28,822 bases of DNA from Nitrososphaera sp. (GTDB lineage: Archaea; Thermoproteota; Nitrososphaeria; Nitrososphaerales; Nitrososphaeraceae). The notes under the pieces are model-generated. The model was not told the DNA's origin. It did not search any database and was given only the letters and a program-made list of their open reading frames with translations. The position numbers and the translations under genes are program-made. Positions within the stretch are counted from its first letter, which is position 1. Each line of letters begins with the position of its first letter. Below, piece after piece: positions 23,170-28,822 of this stretch. Location of the stretch: contig JANWHJ010000084.1 of the NCBI GenBank assembly GCA_025450475.1, forward strand, positions 1 through 28,822. Reading direction: 5' to 3'.

Positions 23170-23676
23170 TTGGGAGATCCTCGTAAAGCAAAAAAACTAT
23201 ACCGCAGGCCAAGGATGATCTGGACCACCGATCAGTTAAATGCGGAGCTCTATATCATGGGATCATATGGCCTCCGGAACAAGCGCGAGCTCTGGAAGGC
23301 GCAGACCGAGGTCGCAAGGATCAGGAACCAGGCCCGCGCGCTTCTCTCCTTATCCACAGAAGCGAGAGCAGAAAAGGAAAAGAGACTTCTGACATTTTTG
23401 AACAGGCTAAGCATGACAAAAGAGGGAGCGACCCTTGATGACATTTTGAACCTGAAAGTTGAAGACCTGCTTGAGCGCAGGCTCCAAACGATAGTTATGA
23501 AAAAGTCGGGTACAAAGTCGCCTTATCAAGCACGGCAGGCGGTGAGCCATGGTCATGTCTCGATAGGCAACCGGAAGGTAAACATACCAGGCTATCTCGT
23601 CAGGGCGGATGAGGAGCTGCAGATCCTGCTCCACATCGAGATACCAAGCGCCGCTATGCCGCAACCTGTGTCATAG
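23170..23676 (+). CDS. rpsD: 30S ribosomal protein S4
   Basis: The 168-aa protein opens with MGDPRKAKKLYRRPR, the standard archaeal S4 start, encoded from TTG 23170. A helical domain is followed at ~103-150 by the S4 RNA-binding domain (LLERRLQTIVMKK through VSIGNRKVNIPGYLV). It nucleates assembly of the 30S body. It is the second gene of an rpsM-rpsD unit. In many archaea the next genes are rpsK and the RNA polymerase subunit gene rpoD. Here the frame ends in a 6-bp overlap with a convergent regulator gene, so the usual order is interrupted. Confidence 0.95.
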   Translation: MGDPRKAKKLYRRPRMIWTTDQLNAELYIMGSYGLRNKRELWKAQTEVARIRNQARALLSLSTEARAEKEKRLLTFLNRLSMTKEGATLDDILNLKVEDLLERRLQTIVMKKSGTKSPYQARQAVSHGHVSIGNRKVNIPGYLVRADEELQILLHIEIPSAAMPQPVS

Positions 23677-24627
23677 TCCACTCACGATATCCACATGGTC
23701 TATTTTTCCGTCAGAATTCATGTCAAATCCCTGAACCACCAGCGCCCAGTCGTCTTCCCCATTGTACTTTTTGAGGACTTCTTCGCTATAGTTTGTCAGA
23801 GCAATGACCGCGGATTTTGTGCCGGCTGATCGCACGCCGGCAACCACTATGACACTTGAATTGCCGTCGTAGGGGTTTTTTATCTTTGCGATGAGGCCGT
23901 GGTTGTCAAGGCTGAAGCGCTTGCCCGACTCGTCGACAAGACCTGACCAAAAATTCTTTTCGTCGAACCTAATAGGAAGGTAGCGGTTGAATTCTGCAGT
24001 GACAATGTTTGTACCCGGGCCTCCAATAGAGATCAGGTTATTGCCCATGAGCACTTTTTCAGCCTTTGCGTCGACGTCTAGCTTTACCACGAATTCTGAA
24101 GGAGCAGCTCTGGTGATGTGTCCCAAGAAAAATCCAAGGTGCACCGCATAGTGACCATCCTTTGCCGATGATTTGTACGGGCCGTGTGGGTCGGGCGCCC
24201 CAACGACCATTAGCCCTTTGAACTCCTTCCCGGAAACAAAGTTTTCAAATAATTTTAGCGCGCAGGGATAGAATTTGTCTGACGACAGCGCCGATGCAAA
24301 TCTTGTTTCACCCCAGTCCATCTCGATCCCAAATGATGGGCTTGCAGCCCGGTAGAGCCGGGCCGTCCCCCCTCTAACAAAATTTTTCCCAGCTTCTTCG
24401 ACTGCACCAATTGCAACAAGCTTGCGAATGTAATAATAAGAGCTCTGTTCGTAGATGTTAAGTTCCTTTGCCACTTGCGCCGGATACATTGACCCTCTTG
24501 ACAGTAACTCCATAATTCGCCATGCCACAGGGTTTGAAAGGATGCGCATACGCTCCACTTCTCGGAATACCACGATCCTTTTTGCCGACACCTGCCCATT
24601 CTCATCCGAAATGAGCTTTTTTTCCAA
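23671..24627 (-). CDS. Winged-helix (ArsR-like) regulator with S-layer-like C-terminal region and EF-hand-type loop
   Basis: The 318-aa protein has a winged helix at residues ~25-95: ILSNPVAWRIMELLSRG, then YPAQVAKELNIYEQSSYYYIRKL as recognition helix, then a wing with RGGTARLY. Residues ~115-300 form an unusual alpha/beta domain with GAPDPHGPY, ISIGGPGTNIVTAEFN and VVAGVRSAGTKSAVIAL. This resembles the C-terminal S-layer-like domain found in some archaeal proteins (recalled, not searched). Residues 302-313 (DMNSDGKIDHVD) fit a calcium EF-hand/dockerin loop. There is no signal peptide or membrane segment. It may sense a ligand with the C-terminal domain and bind DNA. TTG 24627 is supported by a TATA-like palindrome ~24-41 bp upstream. 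It is divergent from glmS and convergent with rpsD. Confidence 0.78.
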   Translation of the reverse strand: MEKKLISDENGQVSAKRIVVFREVERMRILSNPVAWRIMELLSRGSMYPAQVAKELNIYEQSSYYYIRKLVAIGAVEEAGKNFVRGGTARLYRAASPSFGIEMDWGETRFASALSSDKFYPCALKLFENFVSGKEFKGLMVVGAPDPHGPYKSSAKDGHYAVHLGFFLGHITRAAPSEFVVKLDVDAKAEKVLMGNNLISIGGPGTNIVTAEFNRYLPIRFDEKNFWSGLVDESGKRFSLDNHGLIAKIKNPYDGNSSVIVVAGVRSAGTKSAVIALTNYSEEVLKKYNGEDDWALVVQGFDMNSDGKIDHVDIVSGL

Positions 24628-24650
24628 TATCTATAGATAGGCAAGTAGTG

Positions 24651-24668
24651 CTATATAATATTATATAG
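24651..24668. promoter_or_regulatory. Perfect 18-bp palindrome CTATATAATATTATATAG, bidirectional TATA element
   Basis: The sequence equals its own reverse complement and is entirely A/T apart from the ends. Its centre is about 32 bp from TTG 24627 on the left and 29 bp from ATG 24689 on the right, so TBP could direct transcription both ways. As a perfect palindrome it could also be the site of a dimeric regulator, for example the adjacent winged-helix protein. The latter is inference. Confidence 0.55.
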
Positions 24669-24778
24669 TGGTGTAAAACGTCATTGACATGACCGTGCTG
24701 AACCCTTATAAGATCTTGTTGAACGGTGATTATTCTACTTTAATAGTAGTTTTAAGTGCGGCCACCTTTTTCCGTTCG

Positions 24779-26536
24779 ATGTGTTCGATAATAGGATATA
24801 ATGGCAAGAATTCTGCGGCCCCACTTATTGTTGACAGCTTGAAGAGAATGGAGTACAGGGGATACGATAGCGTCGGAGTCGCTACCTTTGACAGCGGCAA
24901 CATTCTTGTTCGCAAAGGTATAGGTAAAGTTGCCGAAGTTAACAAGAATTTGAATCTAGGACAAATGTCCGGCAACATTGGAATTGGGCATACTCGCTGG
25001 GCAACCCACGGTGGCGTGACTGACAAGAACGCTCATCCGCATTCTGCCTGCAAGAAAGATATTGCCGTTGTTCATAATGGCATTATTGAAAATTACAAAG
25101 AGCTCAAGGAGGAACTCATGAGCGCTGGTCACACTTTTGTAAGCGAAACCGACAGCGAAGTAATCGCCCATATTTTGGAAATCCATTACAATAAGGGAAT
25201 CAAGGAGGCGATGATCGAGACTTGCAAGAGGCTTCGGGGAAATTATGCATTCGTCGCGGTCTTTCAAGACGGAGCGATCGGCGGGGCAAGGTACGAAGAA
25301 CCGCTGGTGGTAGGCGTCACAAACGACGGATATTTTGTTTCAAGCGACGTGCTGGGGTTTCTAGAATACACGGACAAAGCGATATTCCTTGAGAACGGTG
25401 ACATTTGTGTTGTTGACAATTCAAAACTGGAAATTTTTGACTCCCAAGGTAGGCCCATCGCGCACCCCATAACGCAGGTGGCCTGGGAGCTGGGCGACAT
25501 TGACAAGGGCAAATATGCACACCATACTCTCAAGGAGATAAACGAGCAGCAACTGACGGTTATTCACGCAGGGAGACAGGACGAGGCCGTGATGAACAAA
25601 TTCTGCGACGTTCTTGTCAATGCAAAGGACATCTACATAACCGGCAGTGGAACTAGCCATCACTCGGCACTCATTTTCAAGCACATGCTGGCACGCTTCG
25701 GAAAGATCAGAGCGGAAACTGTCGTCTCAAGCGAATCTAAATATGCGCTTGCATCTATGGACAGCAATTCTGTGCTGATTGCAATTTCGCAGAGCGGCGA
25801 GACCGCCGACGTCTTGGATTCTGTCAGGCTCGCAAGAGATCAAGGAGCCAAGATCCTTTCGATTGTCAACGTTACGACATCCTCGCTTGCACGAACAAGC
25901 GACGCTTGCCTGTCAACAAACTGCGGCCCCGAGATCGGAGTCGCGGCGACCAAGAGTTTTACTAGCCAGCTCGCCTTGATTTACAACATCACGGATAGGA
26001 TTTGCAAGAACTGCCTTGCAACTGAAAAGGCCGAGTTTGTGATAGCAGTGGAAAACGTCATTTCTAACTCTGCAAGCTCCATTAGAGCAGCAGCGCAGAT
26101 AAAGGATGCGTCAGACGTTTATCTGCTTGGCCGCTCGCTACATTATCCGATCGCCCTCGAAGGCGCACTTAAGATGAAAGAGCTTGCGTATGTTCACGCG
26201 GAGGGAATTGCAGCAGGCGAGCTGAAACACGGTCCACTTGCGCTGATGGAAAAGAATACTGTTGTGATAATTTTGAACCCACATGACGCCACGTTCAACG
26301 ATACGATTTCAAACGCGCATGAAATAAAGGCGAGGGGCGCAACAGTCATTGGCATTTCAGATCGCAAGGAAGACATCTATGACTACTGGATCGAGATACC
26401 ACACCTCAAAGAAGAGGCGTACTACCCCATAGTCGAGGTGATACCACTACAGATATTGGCATACCAGATGGCGCTTGCCAAGAATGTAGACCCCGATTAT
26501 CCCAGAAATCTGGCGAAGTCAGTTACAGTAAGATAA
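24779..26536 (+). CDS. glmS: Glutamine--fructose-6-phosphate aminotransferase (isomerizing)
   Basis: The 585-aa enzyme makes glucosamine 6-phosphate, the entry to UDP-GlcNAc and surface glycans. From ATG 24779 the protein begins MCSIIGY, so Cys2 becomes the N-terminal nucleophile of the glutaminase domain. RWATHGG and HNGIIENY follow. Two SIS domains come after residue ~270, with ISQSGETADVLDSVRLAR and the sugar-phosphate site ALKMKELAYVHAEG, and the family end motif NLAKSVTV closes the protein. The frame is open to ATG 24689, but that would bury Cys2 behind 30 residues. TTTTAAG at 24750-24756, ~26 bp upstream, supports 24779. It is divergent from the winged-helix gene. Confidence 0.95.
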   Translation: MCSIIGYNGKNSAAPLIVDSLKRMEYRGYDSVGVATFDSGNILVRKGIGKVAEVNKNLNLGQMSGNIGIGHTRWATHGGVTDKNAHPHSACKKDIAVVHNGIIENYKELKEELMSAGHTFVSETDSEVIAHILEIHYNKGIKEAMIETCKRLRGNYAFVAVFQDGAIGGARYEEPLVVGVTNDGYFVSSDVLGFLEYTDKAIFLENGDICVVDNSKLEIFDSQGRPIAHPITQVAWELGDIDKGKYAHHTLKEINEQQLTVIHAGRQDEAVMNKFCDVLVNAKDIYITGSGTSHHSALIFKHMLARFGKIRAETVVSSESKYALASMDSNSVLIAISQSGETADVLDSVRLARDQGAKILSIVNVTTSSLARTSDACLSTNCGPEIGVAATKSFTSQLALIYNITDRICKNCLATEKAEFVIAVENVISNSASSIRAAAQIKDASDVYLLGRSLHYPIALEGALKMKELAYVHAEGIAAGELKHGPLALMEKNTVVIILNPHDATFNDTISNAHEIKARGATVIGISDRKEDIYDYWIEIPHLKEEAYYPIVEVIPLQILAYQMALAKNVDPDYPRNLAKSVTVR

Positions 26537-26717
26537 GCAAGAATTAGGAGAGGTCAGGCCTGCCGTAGGACGGTCAGCTGCACCACAACGTATCGAGAGC
26601 TAGGAAAATTTCTGAGACGCAAATATCTTCTTCCATGGGAAGCAGGAGTGAATTACGACGCATTGCTTGGTGGAAAATTGCCAAAATAGATGAAAAAAGA
26701 AGATGGAGGGGAGTGGC

Positions 26718-27377
26718 CTAGAATTGCACGTTCTCGCTCGTTGTTCCAGTCTTGTTGCCACTTGAAGACCCAAGTGGTACGTCCGGGAAGCTGTCAGTCA
26801 TTCTCTGTTCTGCGACCGCACCTGCTTCTGCCAGTATCTTGTCCACTTCTTCGCCGCTTGCATCAAAGGCGAAAGAGGTATTGCTCATGCTTCCTGCACT
26901 CATCATTATGTCGCTGAACACTCCGTTGATTTCTCCCAGCTCTCTGTCTACTTCTGGCATGACACCTGAGAGGCCTGACCTCACCCTTGTCAGAGCACCC
27001 ATCGCCGGCCCGATTGCCACCATTACATCTCCGAGGTCGATGGTAGATTCCAGCCTTAGCTGTATCTGTTCCAGCGCCATTTTTAGCTGTGAGATCATCT
27101 TTGTTGTCTTCCTAACCTGCGCGATCTCGTTTGATAGCATCTTGCCATGTTGAGTGTCATGTCTCTGAAGAGCGGAAACTACCTGGTTGAAAAGCGACTT
27201 TTCCTTGCCTCGTAACTTTTCCAGAATGGTCTCTAGTTTTTGATTTTGCGCCTGTATCTTGTTCTTGGCAAGCTCAATTCTCGGTTTCAGTGGTTGCTGA
27301 GGTCCGATATTCTGCTTGATCCTGTCGGACATGTTTGGTGTACTGTCCTTTATCCAGTTGCTGCTGAAGCTCGTCAT
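26718..27377 (-). CDS. cdvB: ESCRT-III-like division protein, CdvB paralogue
   Basis: The 219-aa protein has the Snf7/ESCRT-III layout. A basic N-terminal helix pair (residues ~30-110, LKPRIELAKNKIQAQNQKLE onward) forms the membrane-binding, polymerising hairpin. A flexible part follows, then an acidic helix with the typical SGEEVDKILAEAG and VAEQRM at ~178-197. Archaeal CdvB polymers constrict membranes in cell division and are recycled by the Vps4-like CdvC. No winged helix or clear C-terminal interaction motif follows, so this is a short CdvB1/2-type paralogue rather than CdvB proper. cdvA and cdvC are not adjacent. ATG 27377 has TATA-like CTATTTAAC ~28 bp upstream and is divergent from the next gene. 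Confidence 0.85.
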   Translation of the reverse strand: MTSFSSNWIKDSTPNMSDRIKQNIGPQQPLKPRIELAKNKIQAQNQKLETILEKLRGKEKSLFNQVVSALQRHDTQHGKMLSNEIAQVRKTTKMISQLKMALEQIQLRLESTIDLGDVMVAIGPAMGALTRVRSGLSGVMPEVDRELGEINGVFSDIMMSAGSMSNTSFAFDASGEEVDKILAEAGAVAEQRMTDSFPDVPLGSSSGNKTGTTSENVQF

Positions 27378-27519
27378 GCCAACTAGCCAGCGAAAATGCC
27401 GTTAAATAGAAATGTCATAATTGAATAACCAACTGGTAATATTTTGTAGACATACGTTCGCTGCTTATGGATCTGGATTGGAAAACCTATTAAATCCAAT
27501 GCTTGCAGGCTACAGTACC

Positions 27520-27963
27520 ATGGGAAGGGCAAAGATGGCGAAAAATGAAAGCTCTCAGGAAGAGGGACTTCCCAAGTGGGCCGAAGACGAGATAAAGTCA
27601 GCCCAATTCAGCAAACCCGGGACGATCGCAAGGACCGGATACATCCTAGACATCTACGAGACCGACTTTAAAGTCGACATACAAGTGTATGAGCCCATGC
27701 CCGATGGCAGATCAATAGTCGAAGGTCTCGACGTCCCAAAGTCGATGAAGATTTCCGATTTCAAGAAGGGATTTGTGTACGATTTCAAGATCAACGTGTT
27801 CATCGCACCTCTCGGCTCCAAAGTAGTTGAATTGTTAAAGGCAAAATTTGCGCTCGACATGAAGGCGATCTACCGATTTGAGCTATACGAGCTCCAGCTC
27901 ATGGACGTAGAGTCCGATTTGCCGGCTGCGTCATCTTCTGCTGAAGGCGACGATGAAGAATAA
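27520..27963 (+). CDS. Conserved hypothetical protein with acidic tail, 147 aa
   Basis: No family is recognised. A beta-rich core at ~25-125 (GTIARTGYILDIYE, FKVDIQVYEPM, FVYDFKINVFIAPLG, AIYRFELYELQLMD) has the strand order of a small barrel, perhaps OB-like. The last 15 residues are acidic (SAEGDDEE). Start choice: the frame opens earlier, but TATA-like CTATTAAATCC (27488-27498) lies ~27 bp before ATG 27520. ATG 27535 (MAKNESSQ) is an alternative. It is divergent from the CdvB paralogue across ~140 bp. Function is unknown; a division-related role would be only a guess from position. Confidence 0.7.
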   Translation: MGRAKMAKNESSQEEGLPKWAEDEIKSAQFSKPGTIARTGYILDIYETDFKVDIQVYEPMPDGRSIVEGLDVPKSMKISDFKKGFVYDFKINVFIAPLGSKVVELLKAKFALDMKAIYRFELYELQLMDVESDLPAASSSAEGDDEE

Positions 27964-28034
27964 TCTTCGCATTTGTCTACGCGATTTAGTGCCCTTCGAT
28001 TGGCGGCACTATTTTGCTCATCCCTCATTTTCCT

Positions 28035-28822
28035 CTATTCTGTAGCGCTGCCGTCTTCAGGTTTGCGGCCCCCGCCGGTCTGCTGGCTCAGGCTCGTTGC
28101 CGAGACCTTGCCTATTGCGAGCCTCATTAGGGTGACCCACATGATTACCAATGGCACATGGTACGTCGCTATCCTCCACGCGATTATCACCTTCAGTTGA
28201 GAGTCGTTCACCACATCATCCAGAGTCGGTATCCCACTCAGGTTGGAGATATATGCCCACACGCCAAGCTCGGCGAGGCCAGAGCCACCTATGGTCACCG
28301 GCAGGCTCGCCACTGCCGTCGATGCCGATGTGGCCATGAGCGAGTCAAAGAACCCGATGTCAGACCCAACTGCATTGGCAAGCACCATGAACGATATCCC
28401 GTAAAAAATGAACGCCGCGAAGGTTATCGCCATTCCTACCGCAAACGTCTGGATAACTCTTTTCGAATTGAAGTTCTCACGGCTCATTTTGCACAGGTCT
28501 GCTATCGCAGAATTTGCAGCGCTGACCAAGTTCCCTGCCCTTTCTTTTGAAATGAACCTTTCTGCTATCCTCTGCGAAAACGAAGGCAGGCGGAGGTTGC
28601 GCTTTGCAGAAAACAGCACCAGAGCCAGCCACACTGCAAATGTCGGAATGGTCAACACTATGACTGCTATTCCGACCACGCTCCCTCCATTGTAAATTGC
28701 ATATGCCCCCGCGATGAATGCCAGCATGGATCCTACAAAAACGTCTGCGATTATCTCCATCGTCGCCACCCACGCGGCTTTACCCGGAGGCACACCATTC
28801 TTCGAGAGCCACGCTATCCTAA
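28035..28822 (-). CDS. Flippase-like integral membrane protein (LPG synthase TM / UPF0104 family), partial
   Basis: The visible C-terminal ~262 codons encode a polytopic membrane protein. Hydrophobic segments include FVGSMLAFIAGAYAIY, VVGIAVIVLTIPTFAVWLAL, MAITFAAFIFYGISFMVLA, a re-entrant segment with PVTIGGSGLAELGVWAY, and PLVIMWVTLMRLAI near the end. The G-G-x-G-x-x-E motif is typical of this family, whose members include lipid-carrier flippase-like and lysyl-phosphatidylglycerol synthase membrane domains. The tail is short, hydrophilic and Gly/Ser-rich. The frame continues upstream past the GTG at 28793 to the window edge (RIAWLSKNG), so the 5' end is missing. It is convergent with the 27520 gene. 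Transport role and substrate are unproven. Confidence 0.75.
   Translation of the reverse strand, partial: RIAWLSKNGVPPGKAAWVATMEIIADVFVGSMLAFIAGAYAIYNGGSVVGIAVIVLTIPTFAVWLALVLFSAKRNLRLPSFSQRIAERFISKERAGNLVSAANSAIADLCKMSRENFNSKRVIQTFAVGMAITFAAFIFYGISFMVLANAVGSDIGFFDSLMATSASTAVASLPVTIGGSGLAELGVWAYISNLSGIPTLDDVVNDSQLKVIIAWRIATYHVPLVIMWVTLMRLAIGKVSATSLSQQTGGGRKPEDGSATE

Noticed and set aside
26537..26686. A 48-codon open stretch directly in frame behind the glmS stop
   Set aside because: Although protein-like (KFLRRKYLLPWEAGVNYD), it has no ATG, GTG or TTG start and no match to a GlmS extension, since glmS already ends with its family motif; it could be a remnant but support is too thin.
27973..28200. 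A 75-codon plus-strand frame after the acidic protein
   Set aside because: It lies opposite the C-terminal coding part of the flippase-like membrane protein, whose frame is clearly the real one.

Overview
The window looks like chromosome from an ammonia-oxidising-type archaeon (Nitrososphaeria/Thaumarchaeota), most likely a soil Nitrososphaera-like lineage of medium GC content. The evidence is a combination of markers: an archaeal isopentenyl phosphate kinase, type 2 IPP isomerase and GGPP synthase operon, archaeal-type GluRS, S13 and S4, an ESCRT-III/CdvB division protein, CofE of coenzyme F420 synthesis, an archaemetzincin-like protein, and an intron-less tRNA-Ala. Nearly every transcription unit has an A/T-rich TATA-like element about 25-33 bp before its start codon, as expected for leaderless archaeal mRNAs. 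TTG and GTG starts are common. The lineage is inferred from gene content, since no database search was possible.

Layout. 1-2.6 kb: tRNA-Ala(GGC), a Nudix hydrolase, a B12-type radical SAM protein and a small conserved protein. 2.6-4.4 kb: a ferredoxin-NADP reductase-like flavoprotein and two small unknown proteins. 4.4-9.9 kb: a tight five-gene minus-strand operon, ipk > fni > idsA > gltX > FAH-family hydrolase, joining isoprenoid lipid precursor synthesis to glutamyl-tRNA synthesis. 9.9-12.9 kb: a possible small gene, a divergent promoter region serving a 100-aa protein and a TPR/winged-helix protein, then inositol-1-phosphate synthase. 13.0-14.4 kb: an accessory-looking patch with an unknown protein and a membrane-anchored blue-copper protein broken by two in-frame stop codons. 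14.6-17.2 kb: Thi4, an archaemetzincin-like protein and thioredoxin reductase. 17.2-19.1 kb: TusA with a 28-codon remnant of a cysteine-synthase-like gene directly behind it, then a serB-cofE pair. 19.1-22.2 kb: a MoxR AAA+ ATPase and VWA protein pair. 22.5-23.7 kb: rpsM-rpsD. 23.7-26.5 kb: a winged-helix protein with an S-layer-like C-terminal region, divergent from glmS. 26.7-28.8 kb: a CdvB paralogue, an unknown acidic protein and a flippase-like membrane protein cut by the window end.

How the genes fit together. Most are housekeeping. ipk/fni/idsA make GGPP for archaeal ether lipids, ino1 supplies the inositol phosphate headgroup, and the radical SAM protein is a candidate lipid-modifying enzyme. 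trxB, the FNR-like protein and tusA belong to thiol, redox and sulfur metabolism, thi4 makes the thiamin thiazole, and glmS feeds amino-sugar synthesis.

The less ordinary signals are these: the doubly interrupted cupredoxin that keeps all four copper ligands; an identical 12-bp element at the same distance from the start codons of two unlinked genes (a 100-aa unknown and moxR); the archaemetzincin-like protein that keeps the structural zinc site but not HExxH; the regulator carrying an EF-hand-like loop; and the truncated PLP-enzyme remnant behind tusA. I saw no CRISPR array, insertion sequence, phage module or defence system.
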